Of a DNA stretch of 64,000 bases, positions 42,837 through 54,000 are shown piece by piece (the first letter of the stretch is position 1; each line of letters begins with the position of its first letter). The stretch is from Ypsolopha sequella. Taxonomy: Eukaryota > Arthropoda > Insecta > Lepidoptera > Ypsolophidae. Under the pieces are notes generated by a model. That model had not been told where the DNA came from. It did no database searches and saw only the letters and a program-made list of their open reading frames with translations. The stretch lies in assembly GCA_934047225.1 (NCBI GenBank), contig OW203989.1, positions 6,671,977 to 6,735,976 on the forward strand, written 5' to 3'. The translations under genes and the position numbers were made by a program.

Positions 42837-43602
42837 TAAAGTAGCCGTCAATAGAAATTGTGGACTATGTAAACAAAGCGCCATGTTGTCTTTGTCTATG
42901 AATAGGTGAACTATCTAGAGATGGGTAAAGTATGTGATTAAAATATGTTAGGTGCTTAATTAATTTTCTTTATTTGATTCATCGCTAAAATATTCTGATG
43001 AATCGCTAGTCAAATCGCCCACGTTAATTACAAATGGTTCCGTCACAGCGTCGTTGGCCGTATCTGTTATCCCATCCAGTTCTTTAATTTTTTCTTCTAC
43101 TTTTAGGACATGAGCTACACATTTCTAGTACGATAAAATCAGTAAGAGAAGCCAAGTCGTTATAATACCGAAAACACAAAAGATTTTAGAGCAACGCTGG
43201 AAGATCACACAGCTCTCGATAGAATCACACACACGTTTATGTCAAAGATTATGAAGTAACGCTGTCAAAAAAAAATACGGAATAAAATAGCATCACGAAT
43301 AAAATAGGTTTATATTCAAATAGATTCGTACATCACCAATTTTCAAAGACAATACAGATTCGATGAGGAAAAAATATGACAGCAATCTCGACGCAGTACA
43401 GAATTGACTATTGATTCTATGATTTTCCGTAATTAACTGGTGATTATTGAATATTTCATGATGAAATACAGTGAATGACTGGTAAGACTTGATGCTTCAT
43501 GATTTGGAATAATGTTCAGTGAGACTCCGTGACAGAACCTTGAGAAAAATTGAAAAAACGGTTTGTTTACATAGTCCACAATTTCTATTGACGGCGACTT
43601 TA
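42837..43602 (-). mobile_element. Tc1/mariner-type element, family Q long copy
   Basis: Ends TAAAGTAGCCGTCAATAG and its inverse, extending as long arms (ATTGTGGACTATGTAAACAA). The minus strand holds a transposase C-terminus near one end. The shorter sister at 54061-54640 in opposite orientation lacks about 186 bp that are present here at about 43018-43206. Confidence 0.8.
42960..43124 (-). pseudogene. Transposase C-terminal remnant
   Basis: 54 sense codons plus stop on the minus strand: CVAHVLKVEEKIKELDG, then [20 protein letters not shown] and a final DESNKEN. The H..KVE helix followed by a FVI.VG strand and an acidic-serine tail is what I expect at the end of some IS630/Tc1-mariner-superfamily DDE transposases. 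Just upstream (43125-43127) is an in-frame stop; the adjoining frame continues as LASLTDFIVLEM, so a frameshift broke the gene. The catalytic domain is gone. Family assignment is from pattern memory. Confidence 0.6.
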
Positions 43603-43874
43603 GCGACATTTGCAATGGATATTGCACCTACTGACCTCCTTGTTGCTTTTACTCCTTTAATGAAATGATTGAATCTAACCAACTTAGAAACTTAAGATCA
43701 CGTAGGTCATATAGCACACACACATAGGAAATCTGAAAATTACAATTATTTAATTATTTAGGAAGTTATCTAATACGAACTTAATTAGATCCTTTAGATA
43801 CATATAGTTTAATAGATCGTAAGTGTCGAATTAAGTTGACCTTATGACTGCAAGTGGAATGAGTTAGCATAATG

Positions 43875-43942
43875 TTTTAGGGGTTCTTTACACGTATTAT
43901 GTGGTGGTACGCGAGTCCGACTCGCACTTAGCCGATTTTTTT
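43875..43942 (-). repeat. End fragment of the lepidopteran GGTTCCG repeat
   Basis: GTGTGGTGGTACGCGAGTC-type sequence followed by CGACTCGCACTTAGCCGA. Only the end of the element. Confidence 0.6.
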
Positions 43943-44737
43943 ACCAAGTAGTTATTTTATTTTTATTTTATTTTATTTTATTTAAATGGTACAGTAACAA
44001 ATTACAAACAAAACATTCACATAACATTTTGACAATCGAATAACAAGTAATGTTCATAATTAGATAATAACCGTACACAACATTGGAAATAACAGATATA
44101 ACAATTGACAATTTAGAACACAAAGAGCATGAATAAAATGACTATAAAAAGATTAGGAAGATATACATAAATATATAATATAACTAAATACATATAATTA
44201 TATAAATTTTAACATTTACAAAACATACAAGCTTAGTCTGATATATGAGTCTTATATATGACATCCTTGACATTCTCATTGCTTTTCCAGCAAAAAGTTA
44301 AAGGCGCGCCACTTGCGTACTCGTGTAAATGTATTGTATATAATTGATTAACCTTTGTATGAAGTTAGTTACATTTTATCTCCTCTACAGCCCATGTTGT
44401 AAAAATATGTTAAATACAGTTTAATTGACCTTACTTAAGTATCAAATATCTATTTTGTATAATTATTCTCAGAAGAAATTTATTACTTTATCAAAGAAAT
44501 GTGGTTTATCATGTTTTATATTAGTTTTTCTGGCTTCGTAACTGGTAGCCTAGCCCGTAAAAGAAAAGACATCAACGCATGCTCTCGTACCAGATGATAC
44601 ATTTGATTTGGAACGCGGAATATTCTTCAATTATTGTTAGATACCTAACTCTTTATGCAAACATACAAACTGTATCTTCTTTAAATTTATAATATAATAC
44701 GTTGGTCAAGTAATAAGCATAACACTAGGGGGCGGCT
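43943..44737. other. No gene; AT-rich
   Basis: TTTTA pentanucleotide run at about 43955-43985; nothing else supported. Confidence 0.4.
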
Positions 44738-45410
44738 TTCAAGCTCACTCTTCAACATTTCAAAAATGAAGCTTTTCGTGGGAGTTTTAAATACGCGGCA
44801 ACGAAATTTTGGAATAATTTACCACCGCCTGTGAGAAATAGCAAAACTAAGACCTCATTTCAAAGGAAACTGTTTCAACATCTCTTGACAATCCAAAAAT
44901 CGTTGCAGTAATGTTAATTGTTTTTAGTTGTCTCTTGCCATCAATTTGTATTCATTCAAGTTATATTCTTGCCATTTTAATTCGTTAGCTGTTTCGCCTT
45001 TTTTTCTTTTTCTATGTATATATTATGTTTATATGTGATCTTTAAACACAACAATATTAATTTAATATTCATGTTGTAATGTAAGTAAGTAATTTATGTA
45101 TATTATATGTAGGTATAATGTTATTTATTAACATAATAAATAAGTATTGCATCGGTTCTTTTAAGCATTCTGTGTGATAACAGGCCTGACATAATACCAG
45201 GGCACTGAGTTTTTTTTAAATCGCATTCTCCTGAGTCAGACCTTTTTCGCTGCCTCAACATCATCACACAACATCTCTTGTTTTTATTGTTATTGTGTTA
45301 CTGATCATTGTGTATGTTAGTGTTGTGTTTGTTAATTTTCTAATCTACTTTATTTTATTTTTTACTTGTTATTACAGCGAATAAATGCCTTCTTATTCTT
45401 ATTCTAAATG
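44738..45410 (+). pseudogene. 3' end of a non-LTR retrotransposon
   Basis: Bases 44738-44911 code AFRGSFKYAATKFWNNLPPP, then VRNSKTKTSFQRKLFQHLL and a stop. The pattern (F...A...WN.LP..IR....  ..FK..L..HLL) is the usual C-terminus of CR1/jockey-like reverse transcriptases. About 500 bp of untranslated sequence follow, ending AATAAATGCCTTCTTATTCT with a TTATTC repeat. 5'-truncated copy, different from the LINE at 10.4 kb. Confidence 0.75.
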
Positions 45411-46399
45411 TAATGTTTGGAAAAACAGTAAAAATGAAAATGAAAATTTCTTTATTTCAAAATAAGTTACCTAAATTATTAAAACTCTAGTTCCCACAGA
45501 AAGTTTCCTTGTGTAGTGGAAACTAGGCTCCTCCCAAAATATATTTAAACATAAAGAAATTAAGACGTTAATTTACAGTCTAATAAGCTTAATAGGTATA
45601 TCATATTTTTATAATAAAACAATATAAACCTGCTTATTTACATGAGTATGACATAAAGACATAAAGATACTTATTGTTAATAATGTACGATTTTGTGTTG
45701 TATTAGAGATAGTTTGTAACTGTACTGAAGTAAGTACAGCCATTTTGCATAAACTGGGCCCTATTTAACAGCCTACTTATTAAGTAACCATCAGATATCT
45801 ATTAAGATATCCAAGTCCTATTTTTATGTTTAGTAAACACAATTCATTCAGTATGTGAGAACTGATAGCTAGCGGCTAAATAGCAATTATTATGCATTGT
45901 TATGCCTAGGACGAATGAATTATAATAGTATACTTTAACCATAATTAGTTTCATCCTTTGCGTGCAAACAGAAGTGTGAAAAAAATAATGTCAGGTTTTT
46001 GTTTCCGCTTTCATAGCTAATGTAGAGACAAATTAACGTAACAAGGTGACGTAACATAATATTCTATGCCCAGTACTTTCAATTTCAAAGCTAGGAAGGA
46101 TAATAATCGTGATTATCGACACCCGGATGGCTGGTTGCGATCTTTAACTGGTTCTAAATATGCATGTTGCGTTGCTGAGGGGAAGTGGAAAAACATTTCC
46201 TATCGGATACTTTGTCATAGTTTTGGGAAAGTCTTTTATTTGGACGATTGAGGACGTAGCTCGGTTGATTTTACTCGATACGATCGAGACGTCAGGGGAT
46301 ATCTTAAATCATAGGTTTAAGGATGCACATGTTGTCAGCATATCGTAGAATAGGGCATATCATGATCTGCCTGGGCAGATCATATTTCTGTAAAAAGAA
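45411..46399. other. No gene recognised
   Basis: A 61-codon frame at 46066-46251 has no known domain; 46352-46395 is a piece of repeat family U. Confidence 0.35.
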
Positions 46400-47830
46400 C
46401 TAGCACTTACAAAAAGGTCAACTACAACCCGACATCCAGAGTGACAACTAAAGTGCATAAGCTTCTGGAGAAATTGCCGGACCATGACCGGGAGCTCAAA
46501 AATCGTCTCAGACCCCACAACCTTACTGCTTCCAAAATATATGGGTTACCAAAACTCCACAAGCCCAACTGGCCGCTTTTAGAGCCAGATCCATTCACCG
46601 ACATACAATCTGTCACGTCATATGGCAAATATTTTACTACCATTGATGGGAAAAACAGAGAGTTATGTGAGGGATTCAAGACACTTCGTTCAAAAGCTAG
46701 ATCGAACTTATCGTTAGCTTTGACGCGACGTCTCTATTTACTAATGTACCTGTAGGGGAGACAGTAAATATTGATATGCCTGTTGAGTACATGGACGCTA
46801 TAGAATTCTGTCTTCGAAGCGGCTATCTGATCTGGCATGTTGACTTTTACCTTCAAATTGATGGAGTAGCTATGGGTTCCAATATAGCTCCAGTCGTAGC
46901 AAATATATTTATGAAGTGGTTCGAGCAGAAAGCACTACGGAACACCCCTTATACTCCAAGATACTGGTGGCGTTATGTTGACGATATTTTTGCTATCGTC
47001 AATCAAAATGAAGTGGAACATACCACAGCGCATCTAAATTCTATCCATTCCCAAGTAGCCTTTACAATTGAGAGGGAAGAGAACGGGATCTTACCGTTTC
47101 TTGACGTCCACCAACACGTCCCGATGGCAGGCTGGAACACACAGTGTACAGGAAACAGACACACACTCACCGACCTGACTCACACCATCACCCTCTAAAC
47201 ATCTCTCGTCCGTTCCTCTTACGCTAATCAACAGAGCTCTGAGTCTGTGTGATCCACAATATGTGGACGCTTAACTCAGTCATGTCCGAAACGTACTAGA
47301 GGACAATGGCTACAATTGGACGTGTAGCGAACAACTCCATCAGCGCCCACAAGTGGTTGAAAGATTACCAGCTTATTTCCCATTTTTGAAAGGCCTGACG
47401 GTCAAAATAGAACACCTGCTCCGCCGGAAATATAGCATAAAAACTATTTTCCGTCTACCTAGTCAATTAAAGCAGTAATTACGTTCGCTGAAGGATAAAG
47501 AGCCACTGAATACGCCCGGTGTATATTCCATCCCAAGTGACTGTGGCAAAAGCTACATTGGTGAGACAAGACGGAACGTAGCATCAAAAAACTTGATTGC
47601 AAGTTGCAACGGATCTGCCGTTGCAAACCACGTTATAAGTTCGGATACCACACATTTCATGCGATTCGACAAAGCAAAGTGTTAGTGAGTGAAAAGTTAT
47701 TTGTGCCACGTAAAATTCGCGAATCCATCGAAATTAGTCGACGTCCCAATTTCAACAGAGATAGTGGTTGGGCCCTGCCCTCGATGTAGAAGCCTGTCTA
47801 GATCTCGCACAGAATATACTCAAAGTTCTT
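46400..47830 (+). pseudogene. Penelope-like element ORF (RT plus GIY-YIG), decayed
   Basis: Reverse transcriptase motifs across three frames: KVHKLLEKLPDHD, KIYGLPKLHKP (the PKIHK block), SFDATSLFTNVP (frame-shifted, about 46715-46755), DGVAMGSNIAPVVANIFM (46861-46914), RYVDDIFAIV (catalytic Asp-Asp, about 46972) and LPFLDV (about 47093). After a gap comes PGVYSIPSDCGKSYIGETRR (47515-47574), the GIY-YIG endonuclease, then SIEISRRPNFNRDSGW near 47735. That order (RT then GIY-YIG) defines Penelope-like elements. At least three frame breaks and in-frame stops make it non-functional. The C-terminal endonuclease retains the Y..Y.G pattern. Confidence 0.85.
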
Positions 47831-48090
47831 ATATACCGTGAGTTCTGGTTGTCTATCGCTGTTCGGTGACAGTCCAGATAACGCAAGCCCGTTAGTAATA
47901 AATTGTACGGACGCCCAACCTGTCCTACTACCCACGCCAACTGCACCGATGACGTCCTGCGCAGCGCAAGCGCTAGCCCGTAGTGCGAGGCGCAACGTCG
48001 TTGCGTCACTCGCCCAGAAGAAGGCAGTCTGAATCTGCTGAAACTGGTCGGCTATCCCGATCAAAAATAGTGAGCCGTTTTGCAATAGTC
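47831..48090 (+). mobile_element. 3' region of the Penelope-like element
   Basis: Noncoding GC-richer sequence following the ORF. The part from about 47985 recurs as a solo copy at 19555-19685. Confidence 0.6.
48011..48054 (+). ncRNA. Hammerhead-ribozyme-like motif in the Penelope-like element
   Basis: CAGAAGA (48015-48021) in the CUGANGA position, stem II GCAG/CTGC, GAAA (48040-48043), then CTGGTC allowing a short stem III and a GUC cleavage triplet ending at 48049. GCC before the core and GGC after the triplet can pair as stem I. Same layout as the copy at 19586, and the same U4-to-A change. Confidence 0.45.
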
Positions 48091-48899
48091 ACCATCATAA
48101 TAGCTGTCAAAATATCGCCTCGTATATTGCCTCGTGTTTACGCAAAGTTTAGCAAGTTGTTTAATTTTTATCTATACTGGAAATAAAAAAGAGAGAAATA
48201 CAGACGACGTTCATGTAAAGAAGACTAAGTTTATACACTTTTCTGTTCATGTAAAGAAGACTAAGTTTATACACCCGTTTTTACCTGAAACCATTTCACA
48301 AATTCAACGCTTTTTAATATCTCGCCATCTTGCACCTCTTGATGAATTATGGGTCGGAGGGCGGTGTGGGGGAAGGGAAACATTATATAAAGATGTGTGC
48401 AAAGTTTCATTGAGATCAAGGACGTCACAGACACCTATAGCATTTATATGGCAGCTGAGCGGTTGGCCCACCTTAACAAACATTTCCAGTAGATGTAGGT
48501 AATAAGCACGAGTTTTAAGCATACCTATACATATACCCACAATTGAATTGGCTATTGGAGCCAATGACCAGTTTTGTTTCCAAAACCACAAAAATTCAAA
48601 CATAGTATCATTATGATATGATCAGCTAAGGTTTCCGCTTCAAGATGTAAAGTAGATGACGAATGTGTGCAGTCGGTTAATGACATACCCGTGATAAACT
48701 TGTCCACATACCGGCACAAGCGAGAGGTAGACAATCTAAACGAAGTCAACAACCTAGCTTTTCCTATGAATAATCGTAGAGTAGGCCCTGACTATTGCGC
48801 TGATGGTGGTATATCACGGGAAACTAATTGGGATTTGAGATATGTTTGGAAATATAAAACAAAAAAAAACTATTATTTATAAATAATAAACTTTTTAAA
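48091..48899. other. No gene recognised
   Basis: A duplicated GTTCATGTAAAGAAGACTAA (about 48211 and 48246) is a 35-bp tandem repeat. Short frames on both strands lack motifs. Confidence 0.4.
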
Positions 48900-49040
48900 G
48901 AATTGTCGGCACGCCTGGTCGGCGCCTCTGGTGACCCAAGGGCCGGAGCTTACTTCGGTCAGAGGATCAGCTTAGCGATCCAACGAGGTAACGCTGCCAG
49001 CGTCTTGGGTACCCTCCCCAACGGCGACGATTTAAAATAC
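48900..49040 (+). pseudogene. C-terminal fragment of mobile ORF (RGNAAS type)
   Basis: The plus frame reads [37 protein letters not shown] and NGDDL. This is the best-preserved copy in the window of this tail, with no internal stop. It lacks everything upstream and is followed by AT-rich sequence like the other copies. Confidence 0.75.
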
Positions 49041-49371
49041 ATAGGCATTATATTTGTTAATAATTTTAATTTAGATTAAGTTTAGTTTTTAATTATATTA
49101 AATTATTTATTATTGTAATAAAATAAAATTATTTATACATAACCCCTAATTTTCAAAAAAAAAATCTGTTATATTTAATAACGATAAACCTTTTGTGACT
49201 AAACATTATTCCTTGCACGACTTGCACATAACACGGTGGGGCGGCCACTTCTGTTGACAGGTAAGCAGTCGCGTAACGTACCTACACGGGACGTCACTTG
49301 GGAATTTTAGACATTAAACGAGCATTAAACTGATTGTGATGTGTGATTGTTTATAAAAAAAAGTCCAAAAA
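49041..49371. other. No gene; partial repeat
   Basis: AT-rich tail of the fragment above; 49288-49360 resembles part of repeat family S. Confidence 0.4.
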
Positions 49372-49740
49372 ATCTCATGATGATGAATATTTTTACGAAA
49401 AATCTTTTTGCCTTCGTGTGACGTCACTTGAGAAATGGCTCTTTAGAAATGTGTTCTTTGCTATCAAGATAAATTTATAATAAATTACTTCCGACTAATT
49501 TGACAGCTGGATGACAGATGAGTAGACAGACAGAGACAGACCACTTTTTTTATAAGCAATCACACATCACCATTAGTGTAATGTCTAAAATTCTCAAGTG
49601 ACGCCATATCGGACAATCCTTTAAGAAATCACAAAAAAATAATGGTTAATTTTTATACCAAAATAATGAATGTCCTAAAATTACGTAAATTCTCTAAAAA
49701 AAAATTAAAATACAACTTTTTATAATTAAGCCATGCGAAT
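49372..49740 (+). repeat. Interspersed repeat, family S copy 3
   Basis: TCTCATGATGATGAATATTT to ATTAAGCCATG, parallel to 32595-32990. Confidence 0.7.
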
Positions 49741-50413
49741 TATCTATAACAATTAATATAGTAGATATATACAGCAAATTTATTCTTTCCCATTGTTGCT
49801 AAAATTAATGTCCCACCCCCCCCGAACCAAAAGTCTGGATACGTGCTTGGACAGCTCAGAGGTTGGCAGTCCCCATGACTGCCTATGTTTTTTAGGGTTC
49901 CGAAATGAAAAAACGGAACCCTCATATGTTCACTTTGCTGTCCGTCTGTCCATTTGTCAATGTCAAGACCCTTTTGCTCGGGCTCCGTGCAAGATATTAA
50001 GTTCAATCAAACCAGCGACATTATATGGTTGATGTCGTTCGTTGAAATTGATATAAGAAGTTATGAACCAACGAATTAAATTTTAGTTCGTTGTTATGAA
50101 CTGCAAATGTATGTATGCAATAATTTTTAAGAAAATATTCTCAGTTTTGAATGAATCGGAGTTCCTATTTACATATTCATTTAGCTCCATTCACACAAAA
50201 AACCCAAGCAGGTAAAGGAAAAAGTCAAAGTTTCGTTTCAAATCAAAGAATTATTCTTTTCACGAAAGGAGTCTTTTGTCAAAGTATTTATTCTCATTAA
50301 ATAAGCACGAAAATACTTCTTTCGTGAGAAGAACTTTTTATTTCAAAGTTTCTCGATTTGTTTAGCTAACTCTACAAACGACCATGATATATGATAATAT
50401 GATGAGGTGAGCA
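49741..50413. other. No gene recognised
   Basis: 49893-49925 holds an AGGGTTCCG...CGGAACCCT inverted pair, a trace of the lepidopteran repeat. Confidence 0.4.
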
Positions 50414-50575
50414 GCGGGTCTACCACGTAATTCTGATTTGTATTAACTTCAAGCAAATGCATGCGAAATTCAACGCGTGCAAGAGATAGCATGGTAGGCG
50501 GGCGTCGTCACACGCGCGTCAAATTTCAATCTCAAGTTGATGTTGATGAAAATCAGAATTACGTGGTAGACCCGC
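50414..50575. mobile_element. Palindromic MITE, family J copy 2
   Basis: GCGGGTCTACCACGTAATTC at the left and its inverse at the right; reverse orientation of 4300-4463. It lies about 480 bp upstream of the Sce start codon. Confidence 0.75.
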
Positions 50576-50969
50576 AGGTAGACGTGGTAGGACCGGCCAG
50601 AATTAAACAGCAGGATGTTCATATATTTATATATATTGCGATTATAGAAAGTACTTGGGATATTTATTATATAGTTTGTGTAAAAAGAAATAAAGATCAA
50701 TTGCGTTATGATCGTAGACAGAGGATATATACCCTCCCTCTACCCTCTATCTACGGCTACGATCTACTGATTGAATTCTTTCTACTGCAATTTACTGCAT
50801 GCACCGGAAAACGGTCAGAAAGTGTTTGAAAAAGAGAGACAGAAAAAAAATCTATGTACAATTATGTAATCTATGTATTATACACTTGACTACACAGTAT
50901 TAACAAAACATATTTTACCGGTTTTATACATCACTGGTAAGTGTTCCGTGCACATCACTACTTGTTAAC

Positions 50970-51055
50970 AAACATGGCGGCAGCGGCTGCTTGAGCGAGC
51001 TGTCACTGCCCGCGACAACAAAATTATTTCTTGAAATTGTGCCAATTCTATCAAA
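50970..51055 (+). promoter_or_regulatory. Sce 5' leader: Pho/YY1-like site and 6-codon uORF
   Basis: AAACATGGCGGCAGCGG at 50970-50986 fits the Pho/YY1 motif (GCCAT on the other strand, in an ATGGCGGC context) found at many animal promoters. The same ATG (50974) opens an upstream frame of Met plus five Ala ending at TGA (50992-50994), 61 bases before the Sce ATG. The leader is GC-rich with no TATA box. Confidence 0.5.
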
Positions 51056-54000
51056 ATGGCATCAACAGAGCCATCTCAAAACAAAACGTGGGAACTTTCC
51101 CTTTATGAACTGCATCGCAATCCTCAAGAAGTCATAACTGATGCGACAGAAATCGCCGTATCCCCACGGAGTTTGCACAGTGAATTGATGTGTCCAATAT
51201 GTTTAGATATGCTCAAGAAGACTATGACCACAAAGGAGTGTCTGCACAGATTCTGTTCAGACTGTATTATCACTGCCCTACGCTCAGGCAACAAGGAATG
51301 CCCTACGTGCCGCAAGAAGTTAGTATCAAAAAGGTCATTGCGACCCGACCCAAACTTTGACTTGCTAATTTCCAAGATATACCCCAGCAGAGACGAATAC
51401 GAAGCTCACCAGGAGCGATTACTGACAAAGATCAACTTATCTCACTCTCAGGCATCGTTAGTCAACTCAATTACTGAAGGAATTAAGCTACAATCTCAAA
51501 ATAGGCCTCAAAGGTCCCGAAAGAATCATGACGAAACTAGCAGTACTTCTAACTCTAACGGCAACGCGCCAGAAATGCCTCAGAATGGCAGTTCTTCAGC
51601 TCCAAAAGACAGTACTCCATCAACTGGTAACCCTACTCCATCCGGACAGTCAACATCAAACCCTGCTTCAGTGCGAAGTACACCATCACCAGTGCCCTCC
51701 AATATAAGCTCAATATCAAAAAACACGAGCATCACTAAAAGAGCAAAATCTATTTTAACAACTTCTGAAAGGAGCGAGGAGAGTGAATCCAGTGATGGAA
51801 GGTTGGTCATTTTTATTTATTGTTTGTTGTAATAAAGTGCAATATTATTATTTTACTACATTATTACCAGAGGTCAGACTTTTTGAAGTGGGGGTTGGGA
51901 ATTGTAAAAAGTAAATGGCTTATGAGTCAATGCTTACTTTGCAATCATCACCAATAAAAAAGTTTAGTATTTTTCATTACATTTGGGGCAATATTGAGTA
52001 GGTTTGTACCACAATACACTGATGAAACTTTTATATGATAGAATTGCTGAAGTCATATCAATACAAATTCCCAAACCCAAGTTTGACCTCTGATGATTAC
52101 TTACAGTGCTACAAGGATCTGATGGTGCGTGGATGACAATTACAGAGGGTCGTAGCTGTGAAACAAGGACTATGGTAGCGGCGGTAGCTTTTGGCATAAT
52201 AGACTATGGGCATAGGGCGTACCGTGGGGCGGGTAACCCTATATGATTTTAAATAATTTTACCACTTATTGTCATTGTCAGCCCCCTTATTTGTGTTGAT
52301 TCGGCTAACTTATTTGACAAAACTAAACTTAATTTTAGCCTTCTGTCTTGTTCTTTCCGTATCGAAAAGACAGAACGCTTAAAATAAGGTTAGTCCTGTC
52401 AAATTAGTTAAATTGTGTTTAGCCAAATCAACCCCATTGTCTAACTTCAACATCTATTATTATCGCTTTTAAATGTATTGTGATTTTCTAGAAATTATGA
52501 TGCCGTGTATGGTGTCATTTCTAGCCAATCAAAATATGTTTGAAAGCAATAGCGATAGATGTTGGAGTTAGACAATTAGGCCCCTGTTCTCTTTGATGGT
52601 AATTAGGGACTAGTTCCTATCACAAATAGTTTATTTGCAACTAGTGCAACTACATAAATATTTCATATCTGCATTATGTAACGTCAATTTCTAACTTTTC
52701 AGGACCGAGGGTGAAAATTCGATGGATACAGAAGGTGAGGGTGAACCTCTCAATCCTAATGAAATTGAGCTGATCTTCAAGCCACATCCGACTGAGATGA
52801 CGGGAGACAACCAGCTCATGAGGGCTCTACGGGACAGCTCCGTTCGGTACCTCAAAACTACCGCCAATGCTTCAGGTACCGAGGAATGTTGATTTTTTCG
52901 TCACAACAGACCTAGATTAATCTGTAAAATGGATCTGAGACTTGATCTGAACTGAGAATTGTAAGGGTTAATTATCTATGTTACTAGCTCTTTCCCACTT
53001 TGAAAAACATGAATAAGGGTGCGGGTGAAATTTGGTATCTCAAACAAGACAAGATTGGTAACACTGGTTTATAACAATAAGCAAGAATACCTCACATTGG
53101 TGTCGATTCAGTGTAGCACATCTCAACTTATTTGACAGGACTTAACTTGATTTCAGTCCTTGTCTTTTCGATAAAGATAGAACACTTAAAATAAGGTTAG
53201 TCCTATCAGATAAGTTAAGTTGTGTTACACCGAATCAATATGATTGTTTCGCATGATCCTCTGTTATATCAACAATACTGCACCAATCACTCAGAAATAA
53301 ATGTATGGTAAAGTAAAAATGGACTAATGCTACGCCCAGCATGTGGTGAAAACTTGATTTCTTGATAAAAATATAATTTAAAGTTACCTCCAAACTGTTC
53401 GTATGATAAACCATTAGTTATCAATTAATACTTTAAATTGGATCATAAACCTAAGGTAAGAAATGTTTTTTGAATGAAACTCGATGCTTCGGTTGTCAAA
53501 CAATAATGAAACGTCAAGAGTTCAGTACTACTTAAGGGGCTTAGTAATGCCAAATGGGTACTTTATAAAGGCTACTTCTCGTTTTTGGCCAAACCAAAAA
53601 TATTGAAAAACTGTATTATGAATTATCAACTCTTAGACACCATATGTAACATTTTTCTTTTTCGTACCACCAAAACTTCTATGAAAAAAAAATTCAACGG
53701 AATGGTGTTTTTTGGCTTGAATTCCCTAATGCTCCTGAGCGGCTTGTTCGATTTAATAAGTTTATGCTTAAATAAATAGATAAACATAACATAGGATTAT
53801 TCAATCAAACAGTTACGTCCATACGAAAAAGTTTTATTTTCTTCTTTTTCGCCTAATCAAGGAGGCAGCGAGCATCGTAACAGCCACTATGCATTGGGCG
53901 CTGATATGAACGTTATTTCAATGTCGTTTCCGTCGATATTTGTACCGACAAACATCGAGCTGCTAATTTGGAAACAGTAATTGCCTTAATGCAAAATGAC

